Below, one piece after another: positions 35,193-43,894 of a stretch of DNA of 64,000 nt. The stretch is from NCBI RefSeq assembly GCF_017488845.2, contig NZ_CP083374.1, positions 157,501-221,500 on the forward strand. Reading direction: 5' to 3'. This DNA is from Ensifer canadensis. Its GTDB lineage: Bacteria > Pseudomonadota > Alphaproteobacteria > Rhizobiales > Rhizobiaceae. Numbering within the stretch: the first letter of the stretch is position 1; each line of letters opens with the position of its first letter. The notes under the pieces are model-generated. The model had not been told where the DNA came from. It saw nothing but the letters and a program-made list of their open reading frames with translations, and did no database searches. Both the position numbers and the translations under genes were made by a program.

Positions 35193-35220
35193 ATTGTATC
35201 CAGGATACAGACGATGTCAA
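35193..35220 (-). promoter_or_regulatory. Sigma-70 type promoter with GntR operator in the spacer
   Basis: On the minus strand, TTGACA (35220-35215) and TACAAT (35198-35193) are separated by 16 bp. A perfect palindrome TGTATCCTGGATACA (35195-35209) fills most of the spacer and touches the -10. FCD-type GntR regulators bind short palindromes of this kind. Occupancy would block RNA polymerase, so it should be the autorepression site of the adjacent GntR gene. Confidence 0.7.
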
Positions 35221-35320
35221 TTGCGATTGATGGACCAGCGAACCGCCACGCGGGATCGGGACCGGAAGAGGCGTGATTTTCCGACGCAGACCCCTCGCTC
35301 AACGACAAAATTATTTACGG

Positions 35321-35365
35321 TTGACAATCGCACTCTAAGACATCAATCTTGCAACTAAGATATCA
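35321..35365 (+). promoter_or_regulatory. Candidate promoter and repeated operator upstream of alginate cluster
   Basis: A TTGACA hexamer (35321-35326) lies 54 bp before the GntR start; the matching -10 is weak. Two near-identical 11-mers, CTAAGACATCA (35335-35345) and CTAAGATATCA (35355-35365), follow exactly 20 bp apart, one on each side of the expected -10. They look like tandem regulator sites on one face of the helix, most likely for the GntR protein encoded next. Confidence 0.5.
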
Positions 35366-35379
35366 GTTAGCGGATAGAT

Positions 35380-36162
35380 ATGTCTGAGATTGTCACCATA
35401 CCGGCACTTCCACTTGACGAGCTCCTTCGGCCGTCCCTGATCGAGGGTGCGGGCAACACGACGTCAAAGGTCTATCGCCTGCTTCGGCAACTGATCGTCG
35501 AGGTGAGGTTGCTGCCTGGCCGCGCGTTGCCGGAAAAGGAGGTCGCCGCGATCCTCAACGTCAGCAAGACACCGGTTCGCGAAGCGATCATCCGCCTCTC
35601 GGAGGAAGGCCTGATCAAGGTCGTGCCGCAGGGCGGCACGTTTGTCGCGACGATCGAGGTCCAGCGCTATATCGAGGCGTGCTTCATTCGCTTTCGGTTG
35701 GAGGCCGGAGCGGCCGCAGAGGCGGCCAAGCGCCACACGTTCGAAGATCTCGGCCGCCTTGAACTCTGCCTCAACCAGCAGATTGCAGCCGTAGAGGGCG
35801 AGGATTACACGAATTTCTTCGAGCTCGACGAGAGCTTTCATAAAGCCATCTTCGCAGCCGCGCGTCTGAGCGGTGTGTGGACCTTCGTCAACCAGGCGAA
35901 GGGCGAGATCGATCGCATGCGCCATTTGAAGATGGTCTTCGGCGTTCGCCGCACTGCAGAAGTCATCGAGGAACATCGGGCGATCGTCGATGCCATTCGT
36001 GAAGCTTCGCCGGATGCGGCCGTGGCGGCAATGAGCCGACACCTCGGCTCGCTCGAAAGCAAGATTACCGAGCTCTCACGCGACCCGAAGCTGTGGAGCT
36101 ACATTGAATCGATCAATGCGACAACGACAGAAAAACGGAGGCCGCGGCGCAACCTGACCTAA
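35380..36162 (+). CDS. GntR family regulator, FCD subfamily, of the alginate cluster
   Basis: A 260-residue regulator with a winged helix at ~30-95 (LPEKEVAAILNVSKTPVREA, then a recognition helix and wing with GGTFVATIE) and a helical FCD domain with DESFHKAIF and EEHRAIVDAI metal/ligand segments. It opens the rightward cluster of importer, lyase, reductase and hydrolase and lies 28 bp before the importer ATPase. It probably derepresses these genes in response to an alginate breakdown product such as DEH or KDG (inference). Confidence 0.88.
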   Translation: MSEIVTIPALPLDELLRPSLIEGAGNTTSKVYRLLRQLIVEVRLLPGRALPEKEVAAILNVSKTPVREAIIRLSEEGLIKVVPQGGTFVATIEVQRYIEACFIRFRLEAGAAAEAAKRHTFEDLGRLELCLNQQIAAVEGEDYTNFFELDESFHKAIFAAARLSGVWTFVNQAKGEIDRMRHLKMVFGVRRTAEVIEEHRAIVDAIREASPDAAVAAMSRHLGSLESKITELSRDPKLWSYIESINATTTEKRRPRRNLT

Positions 36163-36189
36163 GGGGTTCGCGCCGGCGGGAGGAATCAA

Positions 36190-37302
36190 ATGTCTGCAGT
36201 TGAACTGAACGACGTAGTGAAACGCTACGGCGCACTCGAAGTCGTGCACTCCATCAAGCTGTCGGTATCACCGGGAGAGTTCGTCGTTCTGGTCGGACCG
36301 TCGGGCTGCGGCAAGTCCACGACCCTGCGCATGGTGGCCGGGCTCGAAGACATTTCAGATGGCACGATCTCGATCGGTGGCCGCGTCGTCAACCGGGTCG
36401 CGCCGAAAGATCGCGACGTCGCCATGGTGTTCCAGAACTACGCGCTCTACCCGCACCTCAATGTCGCGGAAAACATCGCCTTTGGACTGCGCGTCCGTGG
36501 CGAGAAGAACGACGTCGTCGAAGCCGCTGTCAACGAGGCGGCCGCCATTCTCGATCTGATGCCCTATCTGAAGCGCAAGCCCGCGGACCTTTCGGGCGGC
36601 CAGCGACAGCGCGTGGCGATGGGTCGCGCGATTGTGCGAAAGCCACAGGTGTTTCTGTTCGACGAGCCGCTGTCCAATCTCGACGCCAAGCTGCGCACCC
36701 AGATGCGCGCGGAGATCAAGCGGCTGCACAAGCGCATGGACGTCACCAGCATCTACGTGACGCACGACCAGGTGGAGGCCATGACGCTTGCCGACCGCAT
36801 CGTCGTCATGAATGGCGGACGCGTCGAACAGGTCGGCTCGCCCATGGAGCTTTTCCTCAATCCGGCCAATGCGTTTGTTGCGAGCTTCCTGGGATCGCCG
36901 CCCATGAACCTCGTGGCAGCGCGCGTGGAAGCGGCAAACGGCGCTGCCGTTGCCTGCGTCGACGGCAACGTTCCGGTCCAGTTCCGCATGCCGGCTGCAA
37001 TCGCCGCCGGCATGCGCGCCGGCCAGAAAGTTCTCGTCGGCCTGCGTCCCGAACACCTCGATATCGAAGTCGGCCGCCCGGGGGCCGACACCCAGGAGAT
37101 AGCGACGGCCGTGGACCTCGTCGAGCCTCTCGGTTCGGAAGCGCTGCTTCATTGCAGGATCGGCGGCCAGCCGGTCGTCGCCAAGGTCGATACGCCCGTG
37201 GACGGGAGAAGCCTGTCGGATGTCGCCAGGCTGGCGATCCCCACCGCCAGACTTCATGTCTTCGACGTGGAGACCGGCAAAGCCATCAACGGACAGGCGT
37301 GA
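36190..37302 (+). CDS. ABC transporter ATP-binding protein, carbohydrate type (AlgS/UgpC/MalK-like)
   Basis: A 370-residue ATPase: Walker A GPSGCGKSTTLRMVAGLE, Q-loop FQNYALYPHLNVAENIAFGL, signature [18 protein letters not shown], Walker B VFLFDEPLSNLDAKLR and H-loop VTHDQVEAMTLADRI. A C-terminal regulatory (TOBE) domain spans ~240-370. This is the MalK/UgpC class used by carbohydrate importers. By position it powers the two permeases that follow, like AlgS in Sphingomonas alginate import. Confidence 0.9.
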   Translation: MSAVELNDVVKRYGALEVVHSIKLSVSPGEFVVLVGPSGCGKSTTLRMVAGLEDISDGTISIGGRVVNRVAPKDRDVAMVFQNYALYPHLNVAENIAFGLRVRGEKNDVVEAAVNEAAAILDLMPYLKRKPADLSGGQRQRVAMGRAIVRKPQVFLFDEPLSNLDAKLRTQMRAEIKRLHKRMDVTSIYVTHDQVEAMTLADRIVVMNGGRVEQVGSPMELFLNPANAFVASFLGSPPMNLVAARVEAANGAAVACVDGNVPVQFRMPAAIAAGMRAGQKVLVGLRPEHLDIEVGRPGADTQEIATAVDLVEPLGSEALLHCRIGGQPVVAKVDTPVDGRSLSDVARLAIPTARLHVFDVETGKAINGQA

Positions 37303-37310
37303 GGCAGATG

Positions 37311-38240
37311 ATGGGATCGAAGATCGCCCAGCATATCAAGGACCTGGCGGAGGATCTTCGCCGAGACTGGCAGCTTTATGTGTTGTTGTTGCCGATGCTC
37401 GTCTGGTTCCTGCTTTTCCTCTACAAGCCGATGGAAGGCTTGCAGATTGCCTTCAAGGACTTCAGCCCGTTCCGTGGCGTTGCCGGCAGTCCCTGGGTCG
37501 GGTTCGAAAATTTCCGGACGCTACTCAATGACCAGATCTTCATCCGCGCCTTCATCAATACGATCACCATCAGCGGCCTGGGGCTGATCTTCGCCTTCCC
37601 GGTGCCAATCATCCTGGCCTTGATGTTCAATGAGCTGCAGAGCGAAGTCGGCCGGCGTTTCTCACAGACCGTCGTCTACCTTCCACACTTCATTTCGGTG
37701 GTGATCGTTGCAGGCATCGTCATCAACCTGCTGTCGCCAACCACGGGCGTGGTCAACCTCGTGCTGTCCAGCCTCGGCTTCGATCCGATCTACTTCCTGA
37801 CACAGCCGGAATGGTTCCGAACGGTGTTCATCGGCTCCAACGTCTGGAAGGAGGCAGGCTTCGAATCGATCGTCTATCTCGCTGCCATCGCCGGTATCAG
37901 CCCGACACTCTACGAATCCGCCCGGGTCGACGGCGCCTCGCGCTGGCAGATGATGTGGCGCATCACCCTGCCCTGCATTCTGCCGACGATCATCATCATG
38001 CTGATCATCCGCATCGGCAACCTGGTCGAGGTCGGTTTCGAATACATCATCCTACTCTACCAACCGGCCACCTACCGCACCGCCGACGTTGTCTCGACTT
38101 ATGTCTACCGGACCGGCCTGCAGGGAACCCAGTACGACCTGGCGACTGCCGCCGGCCTGTTCAACGCGGTCATCGCGTTTGCCCTCGTCTTCACGGCCAA
38201 CCGGATCAGCCGGAAGGTCTCATCAACCTCGCTCTGGTGA
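37311..38240 (+). CDS. ABC transporter permease, LplB/AlgM1-like
   Basis: A 309-residue inner-membrane permease with six spans. The N-terminal segment DWQLYVLLLPMLVWFLLFLY, then KPMEGLQIAFKDFSPFRGV, is diagnostic of the LplB/YtePQ family that includes AlgM1. The EAA loop is LYESARVDGASRWQMMWRIT. I use ATG 37311, six bases after GAGG; ATG 37308 is three bases upstream. A longer frame that overlaps the ATPase gene was rejected. Confidence 0.9.
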   Translation: MGSKIAQHIKDLAEDLRRDWQLYVLLLPMLVWFLLFLYKPMEGLQIAFKDFSPFRGVAGSPWVGFENFRTLLNDQIFIRAFINTITISGLGLIFAFPVPIILALMFNELQSEVGRRFSQTVVYLPHFISVVIVAGIVINLLSPTTGVVNLVLSSLGFDPIYFLTQPEWFRTVFIGSNVWKEAGFESIVYLAAIAGISPTLYESARVDGASRWQMMWRITLPCILPTIIIMLIIRIGNLVEVGFEYIILLYQPATYRTADVVSTYVYRTGLQGTQYDLATAAGLFNAVIAFALVFTANRISRKVSSTSLW

Positions 38241-38245
38241 ATGTC

Positions 38246-39127
38246 ATGGCCACTTTCAGCCTATACTCGCGCGGCGATCGTATTTTCGGATATGCGAATG
38301 CGGCCCTGATCGGACTGTTCGTCCTGTCGACCCTCTATCCGTTCATCTATCTGCTGGCGGTATCGATCTCGTCAGGTGCGGCGGTCACCTCCGGGCAGGT
38401 CATTCTGTTTCCCAAGGACCTGACGCTTGCGGCCTATGAATTCGTGCTGTCCGACCGACTGTTCTGGATCGCCTACGGCAATACCTTCATCTACACGTTC
38501 GGCGGCACCGCGGTCAGCTTGGCGATCATGATCCCCGGCGCCTATGCGCTGTCACGCGCTAGGCTGCGCGGACGCAAATTCCTGAACCTGATGGTGGCAT
38601 TCACCCTCTGGTTCAATGCCGGGATGATCCCCTTCTTCCTGAACATGCGCGACCTTGGCCTCCTGGATTCGCGTTTCGGCCTGATCATCGGCTTCGCCTG
38701 CAATGCCTTCAACGTCATCCTGCTGCGCAACTTCTTCGAGTCCGTGCCGAAATCCTTCGAGGAAGCAGCGAAGATGGACGGCGCCAGCGAATGGCAGCTG
38801 CTCTGGAAGGTATTTATTCCACTGTCCAAGCCGGCCATCATCACCGTCGGTCTGTTCTGCATCGTCTCGCGCTGGAACAGCTACTTCTGGGCCATGGTGC
38901 TGCTGCGCGGCGAGGAAAAGATCCCGCTCCAACTCTACCTGAAGCGCATCATCGTCGACCTCACCGCCAACGACGAGTTTGCCAGCAGCCTGCTGAGCTC
39001 GCGCTACTCATTCGAAACCGTCACAGCCGCGATCATGATCGCCTCGATCATTCCGGTGCTGCTGATTTATCCGAGCATCCAGAAATACTTCAACAAGGGC
39101 ATCACCCTTGGTGGGGTCAAGGAATAA
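38246..39127 (+). CDS. ABC transporter permease, LplC/YtcP/AlgM2-like
   Basis: A 293-residue six-span permease of the LplC/YtcP/AlgM2 group, with YPFIYLLAVSISSGAAVTSG, YALSRARLRGRKFLNLMVAF, the EAA loop FEEAAKMDGASEWQLLWKVF and the C-terminal LLIYPSIQKYFNKGITLGGV, which is nearly invariant in this family. It starts five bases after the AlgM1-like stop; a GTG at 38237 overlapping that stop is an alternative start. Confidence 0.9.
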   Translation: MATFSLYSRGDRIFGYANAALIGLFVLSTLYPFIYLLAVSISSGAAVTSGQVILFPKDLTLAAYEFVLSDRLFWIAYGNTFIYTFGGTAVSLAIMIPGAYALSRARLRGRKFLNLMVAFTLWFNAGMIPFFLNMRDLGLLDSRFGLIIGFACNAFNVILLRNFFESVPKSFEEAAKMDGASEWQLLWKVFIPLSKPAIITVGLFCIVSRWNSYFWAMVLLRGEEKIPLQLYLKRIIVDLTANDEFASSLLSSRYSFETVTAAIMIASIIPVLLIYPSIQKYFNKGITLGGVKE

Positions 39128-39158
39128 CGGCCAGTTCTGTTCAAGGAGGAGAAATGGA

Positions 39159-40727
39159 ATGAGACGTTTTGGGAAAAGGCTTTCGCTACTTGCCACCTGT
39201 GCGCTTCTGCAATTGGGCAGCGCCGCCGCCGAGGACGCGTCGACGAAGATTGTCGACGATCCGCTCGAACTGACGATCCACTTCCATTTCCGCGACAAGT
39301 ACGTCTACACGGAGAACTGGCCCGTCGAGAAGAAAGCGGCGGAATGGACCGGAATCCACGTCAAGAACGTGGCCTCGCTTGCCACCAGCAACAGCCGCGA
39401 CGCCTTCAACCTGTTGATGGCGTCTGGCGATCTGCCTGATATCGTGGGAGGAGATGTGACAGGCGGCCTCAAGGACGACTTTATCCGCTACGGGATGGAA
39501 GGCGCCTTCCTGCCGCTTGACGACCTGATCGCCGAAAACGCCCCCAACCTGAAGAAGTTCTTCGACGATCATCCCGTGGTGCGCCGCGCCATCAGCGCGC
39601 CCGATGGGCATATCTACTTCATCCCTTATGTTCCGGAGGGAGAGTATTCGCGCGCCTGGTTCATCCGCCGGGACTGGCTGGAGAAGCTCGGTCTCAAGGA
39701 ACCGCAAAATGTCGACGAGCTCTACACTGTGCTCAAGGCATTTCGCGAGAAGGATCCCAACGGCAACGGCAAGAAGGACGAGGTTCCCTATTTCGCCCGC
39801 GAGCCGATCGAAGCCGTGCGGCTCATCAACATGTGGGATGCGCGCGTCTCGGGGTCGGAACGCTACGGCGACTTCATGGTCGAGGACGGCAAGATCGTCC
39901 ACCCGTGGACGACGGCAAACTACAAGACCGGGATTTCAAAGGTTGCCCAGTGGTTTGGCGAAGGGCTCATCGACACGGAAGTCTTTACTCGCGGCGCACG
40001 CGTTCGCGAATACATGCTCGGTAACAATATCGGCGGCATGACCCATGACTGGTTCGCCAGCACCTCGAACTATACCGAGGCTCTGAAGGACAGCGTTCCC
40101 GGTATCAATTTCGCACCGATGCTGCCACCGAAAACGGTATCGGGAAAGCGCTTCGAGGACAGTCGGCGTGCGACCGTTCAGCCTGCCGGCTGGGCGATCT
40201 CCTACACCAATCAGCACCCCGCCGAGACGATCAAGTACTTCGACTTCTGGTTCTCCGAAAAGGGTCGCATTCTCTCCAACTGGGGTGTCGAGGGCGTCAA
40301 CTACGACATGAAGGACGGCAAACCTGTCTACAAGGACAGCGTCCTCAAGAACCCAAAGCCGGTGAACGCCCAGATGTGGGAGATCGGCGCCGGCGTGCCG
40401 CGCGGCTACTGGGCCTCCTACCCGTCCGAACAGCAGTGGACCAACAAGATGGCCCTCGACGGGATCGCCATGTACGAGACGGAACCCGGCCTGCTGCAGC
40501 CCGAATTCACCGGCGTCTCGATGAGCGCCGAGGAACGGGCGGTCTACGACAAGTACTGGCCGAGCCTGCTCACATACATGACCGAGATGCAGCAGACCTT
40601 CGTGCTCGGCGCACAGAATGTCGACGCCTCCTGGGATGCCTATCAGGCTCGCCTCGAACAGCTCGGCCTGCCCGAGGTCATCAAGGTCATGCAGACGGCC
40701 TACGACCGCCAATACGCCAAGAACTGA
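39159..40727 (+). CDS. ABC transporter substrate-binding protein, AlgQ/LipO-like
   Basis: A 522-residue extracellular binding protein with a signal peptide (RRFGKRLSLLATCALLQLG, SAAA/ED). It belongs to the large binding proteins that pair with LplB/LplC permeases. Residues 199-208 (DPNGNGKKDE) reproduce the EF-hand-like calcium loop known from Sphingomonas AlgQ1/AlgQ2, with the same Asp-Asn-Asn-Lys-Asp-Glu spacing. With the PL15 lyase downstream, unsaturated or saturated alginate oligosaccharides are the likely ligand. It has a strong AAGGAGGA site eight bases before ATG. Confidence 0.9.
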   Translation: MRRFGKRLSLLATCALLQLGSAAAEDASTKIVDDPLELTIHFHFRDKYVYTENWPVEKKAAEWTGIHVKNVASLATSNSRDAFNLLMASGDLPDIVGGDVTGGLKDDFIRYGMEGAFLPLDDLIAENAPNLKKFFDDHPVVRRAISAPDGHIYFIPYVPEGEYSRAWFIRRDWLEKLGLKEPQNVDELYTVLKAFREKDPNGNGKKDEVPYFAREPIEAVRLINMWDARVSGSERYGDFMVEDGKIVHPWTTANYKTGISKVAQWFGEGLIDTEVFTRGARVREYMLGNNIGGMTHDWFASTSNYTEALKDSVPGINFAPMLPPKTVSGKRFEDSRRATVQPAGWAISYTNQHPAETIKYFDFWFSEKGRILSNWGVEGVNYDMKDGKPVYKDSVLKNPKPVNAQMWEIGAGVPRGYWASYPSEQQWTNKMALDGIAMYETEPGLLQPEFTGVSMSAEERAVYDKYWPSLLTYMTEMQQTFVLGAQNVDASWDAYQARLEQLGLPEVIKVMQTAYDRQYAKN

Positions 40728-40733
40728 CACATC

Positions 40734-40756
40734 AGGGCGCGGCGCGGCCGCGCCCT
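40734..40756. promoter_or_regulatory. Intercistronic GC-rich hairpin after AlgQ-like gene
   Basis: Arms AGGGCGCGG (40734-40742) and CCGCGCCCT (40748-40756) enclose a 5-nt loop between the binding-protein and lyase genes. No U-tract follows, so partial read-through or mRNA stabilisation is more likely than full termination. Confidence 0.5.
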
Positions 40757-40792
40757 ATTCACTCCCCGACTTGTTAAAGGACGTCATTTTCG

Positions 40793-43117
40793 ATGCCCAA
40801 AGCTGACGAAGCCCCACGACTGCATTATCTCGACGAGCCGAAACCCGGCACGCTGACGATCACCTATCAGCCGAACGGCTCCGCCATCCAGGAGAACCCG
40901 CCGCGTTTCAGCTGGCTGCCGGCGCTGGACGACAATGCCCGCTATGCCCTCAAGGTGTCCCGGAATCCATCCTTTCCACCGGCCGATACGCTGCTGTTCG
41001 AAGACCTTAATTGGAACTTCTTCACGCCGGACGTAACCTTCGAGCCCGGCGTCTATCACTGGGCCTTCGCGCTATGGGATGGCGCATCCAAAACCGTTGT
41101 GTCCGCCTGGAGCAGCGTTCGAATATTCGAGATCCTGCCCGGCTTGCCGGAAACACCGCTGCCGCGCGCGCAAGTCCGCTGGAAGGCTGCGGATCTACGC
41201 CATCCCCGACTTTGGCTCGGTCCGAGCGAAGTCGGTGATTTTCGCGAACGCCTGGAGGCAGATGCCGATCATTGCGGCTGGCAGGGTTTTTTCGACAAGT
41301 CTGTCGCGCCATGGCTCACGCGCGATTTCATCGCAGAGCCTGCCCTCTACCCCAACAACGTGCGCGTCGCGAAACTCTGGCGGCAGATGTACATCGATTG
41401 CCAGGAAGCCATCTACGCGGTGCGCCATCTGGCGATCGCCGGCGTAATTCTCGACGATCCCGCGTTGATCACCAGGGCGCGTGAATGGCTGCTGGCGATC
41501 GCGCGATGGGATCGTACGGGCGCCACCGCGCGTTCCTACAACGACGAGGCAGCCTTCCGCGTCGTCACCGCACTCGCCTGGGGCTACGACTGGCTGTGGG
41601 ATCATCTCGACGACACGGAACGGACGGAGGTCCGCGACGTCCTGCTGGCGCGGACGCGCGAAGTTGCCGATCATGTCCTGTGGCGTGCGCGCATCCATGT
41701 CTTCCCCTATGACAGTCACGCCGTGCGCTCGCTATCGGCCGCATTGACGGCCGCCTGCATCGCTCTTGCTGGAGAAAGCGACGAGGCGGAAAGCTGGCTC
41801 GACTATACGATCGAATTCCTGTTCACACTCTACTCCCCATGGGGCGACGCGGATGGCGGGTGGGCCGAGGGTCCGCATTACTGGATGACAGGCATCGCCT
41901 ACCTGACGGAGGCCGCCAACCTCATCAAGAACTTCCTGGACGTCGACCTCTACAAGAGGCCGTTCTTCCATAAGACCGGCGACTTCCCGCTCTACACCAA
42001 GGCACCGGGTACCCGTCGCGCCTGTTTCGGAGACGATTCCACCCTCGGCGACCCGCCGGGAGTAAAGGTCGGCTACAATGTCCGCCAGTTCGCAGGCGTC
42101 ACCGGCAATCCTTACTACCAGTGGTACTACGAGCGCCTTAAGGCCGACGCCGCCGGAACCGAGATGGAGTTCTACAATTACGGCTGGTGGGATCTCAATT
42201 TCGACGATCTCGTCTATCGCCACGACTATCCGCAGATCACGGCCCAGGCGCCAAGCGACCTGCCACCAGTGAAATGGTTCAAGGATATCGGCTGGGTCGC
42301 CATCCAGAAATACATGGACGACCCTGCGCGGCATATCCAGTTTCTGTTCAAGAGCAGCACCTTCGGCTCGCTCAGCCACAGCCATGGCGACCAGAACGCT
42401 TTCCTGCTCTATGCCTTCGGCGAAGATCTGGCCATCCAGAGCGGCTACTATGTGGCCTTCAACTCCACCATGCACCGTAACTGGCGGCGCCAGACCATTT
42501 CCAAGAACGCCATCCTCATCGACGGCAAAGGTCAGTATGCCGACGGCGATAAGACGATTGCAAAAAAGGCCGGGGGGCGGATTGTCACCGTGCGCGAGGA
42601 GCCGTCCCATGTCTTCATCAGCGGCGATGCGACGGCGGCCTACCGGGCCGCAGATCCTGACGTGTTGCGCGCCGAACGCGACGTCTATTTCACCGCAAGC
42701 GATTTCGTTGTGCTCGTCGACCGCGTCGAGTGCTCCCGTCCAAAGCCCGTTCAATGGCTGTTTCATGCGACAAGACCGATGGACGTCGGCACCAACAGCT
42801 TCCGCCTGACCGGAGAGCGCGCCGGCCTTTACGGGCAGTTCGTCCACTCGACCTCCGGCCCGCCCAATGTTCGCCTGGTCGAAGGTTTCGAAGGGATCGA
42901 TCCCGCCGACGTCGAGGGCATGGATACCCAATACCATATCGAGGCCAGCCTGCCGTCGGCGAGCAAGCACACCCTCGTCACCCTGCTCGTTCCCTATTCG
43001 CTCGATGAGCCGCGGCGGGTCTTTAACTTCATCGACGACCAGGGGTTCAGCGCCGACATCTACTTCACCGATGTCGACGACAACCAGTTGCGCATCGTCA
43101 TCCCAAAGAACTTCTGA
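40793..43117 (+). CDS. Exotype alginate lyase, polysaccharide lyase family 15 (Atu3025-like)
   Basis: This 774-residue protein matches Agrobacterium Atu3025 (about 776 residues), a structurally characterised exo-alginate lyase that releases unsaturated monosaccharide from oligo- or polyalginate. Shared segments include NPPRFSWLP at the N-terminus, LWRQMYIDCQEAIYAVRHLA, HVFPYDSHAVRSLSA and WAEGPHYWMTG. His309 and Tyr363 fall where the Atu3025 catalytic His311 and Tyr365 lie, offset by two. Domains: N-terminal beta-sandwich (~1-125), alpha/alpha barrel (~135-420) and C-terminal heparinase II/III-like beta sheets with SLSHSHGDQNAFLLYA. No signal peptide is visible, so it acts in the cytoplasm on imported oligomers. 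Importer genes precede it and the reductase follows. Confidence 0.93.
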   Translation: MPKADEAPRLHYLDEPKPGTLTITYQPNGSAIQENPPRFSWLPALDDNARYALKVSRNPSFPPADTLLFEDLNWNFFTPDVTFEPGVYHWAFALWDGASKTVVSAWSSVRIFEILPGLPETPLPRAQVRWKAADLRHPRLWLGPSEVGDFRERLEADADHCGWQGFFDKSVAPWLTRDFIAEPALYPNNVRVAKLWRQMYIDCQEAIYAVRHLAIAGVILDDPALITRAREWLLAIARWDRTGATARSYNDEAAFRVVTALAWGYDWLWDHLDDTERTEVRDVLLARTREVADHVLWRARIHVFPYDSHAVRSLSAALTAACIALAGESDEAESWLDYTIEFLFTLYSPWGDADGGWAEGPHYWMTGIAYLTEAANLIKNFLDVDLYKRPFFHKTGDFPLYTKAPGTRRACFGDDSTLGDPPGVKVGYNVRQFAGVTGNPYYQWYYERLKADAAGTEMEFYNYGWWDLNFDDLVYRHDYPQITAQAPSDLPPVKWFKDIGWVAIQKYMDDPARHIQFLFKSSTFGSLSHSHGDQNAFLLYAFGEDLAIQSGYYVAFNSTMHRNWRRQTISKNAILIDGKGQYADGDKTIAKKAGGRIVTVREEPSHVFISGDATAAYRAADPDVLRAERDVYFTASDFVVLVDRVECSRPKPVQWLFHATRPMDVGTNSFRLTGERAGLYGQFVHSTSGPPNVRLVEGFEGIDPADVEGMDTQYHIEASLPSASKHTLVTLLVPYSLDEPRRVFNFIDDQGFSADIYFTDVDDNQLRIVIPKNF

Positions 43118-43135
43118 TCACGAAAGGATATTTCC

Positions 43136-43885
43136 ATGAACGGACTGAAAGACAAAGTCGTGCTGGTCACCGGCGGCGGACGCGACATCGGCAAGGCCTG
43201 CGCCGAGCGACTTGCCAAGGAAGGCGCAAAGGTCGTCGTCACCTATTTCGGCTCGGCATCAAGCGCTGAACAGAGCGTCGGCGCTATCAATGCGGCGGGC
43301 GGCAAGGCGGTCGCACTTAGAGCGGACATGACCAATGCGGCGGATGCCCAGGCCGCGGTCGACAAGGCCGTGTCGGAATTCGGCAGGCTTGATGGCCTCG
43401 TGCACGTCGCCGGCGGCATCATCGCCCGCAAGACGCTGTCCGAGATGGACGAGGCGTTCTTCCGTGAAGTGATCGACGTCAATCTGACGTCGTTGTTCAA
43501 TGCAACCAAAGCCGCGGTGCCCGCCATGAATGAAGGAGGCTCGATCGTCACCTTCGCGTCCCAGGCCGGCCGTGACGGCGGCGGTCCCGGCGCCGTCGCC
43601 TACGCGACCTCCAAGGGGGCCGTGATGACGTTCACGCGTGGCCTGTCGAAGGAACTCGGCCCGAAGATCAGGGTGAACGCCGTCTGCCCCGGCATGATCT
43701 CCACGGCTTTCCACGACACCTTCACGAAACCGGAAGTGCGCGAGCGGGTTGCGGCAGCGACACCGCTCAAGCGCGAGGGACAATCGGCCGAGGTCGCAAG
43801 TCTGGTCGCGTTCCTCGTCTCCGACGAGGCTGCCTTCATCACCGGCGCCAGCTACGACGTCAATGGCGGCACGTTCTTCTCGTAG
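43136..43885 (+). CDS. Short-chain dehydrogenase/reductase, candidate DEH reductase
   Basis: A 249-residue classical [18 protein letters not shown] cofactor motif, HVAGGI in the N-A-A-G position, catalytic Tyr/Lys in [13 protein letters not shown], and C-terminal [15 protein letters not shown]. It starts 18 bp after the alginate lyase with an AAAGGA site. The lyase product rearranges to 4-deoxy-L-erythro-5-hexoseulose uronate (DEH), and alginate users reduce DEH to 2-keto-3-deoxygluconate with an SDR. That role fits by position; the sequence alone does not prove it. Confidence 0.85.
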   Translation: MNGLKDKVVLVTGGGRDIGKACAERLAKEGAKVVVTYFGSASSAEQSVGAINAAGGKAVALRADMTNAADAQAAVDKAVSEFGRLDGLVHVAGGIIARKTLSEMDEAFFREVIDVNLTSLFNATKAAVPAMNEGGSIVTFASQAGRDGGGPGAVAYATSKGAVMTFTRGLSKELGPKIRVNAVCPGMISTAFHDTFTKPEVRERVAAATPLKREGQSAEVASLVAFLVSDEAAFITGASYDVNGGTFFS

Positions 43886-43894
43886 GACCAGAAC

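Noticed and set aside
41732..42970. 412-codon minus-strand frame
   Set aside because: It is antisense to the PL15 alginate lyase, whose identity is secure across the entire span.
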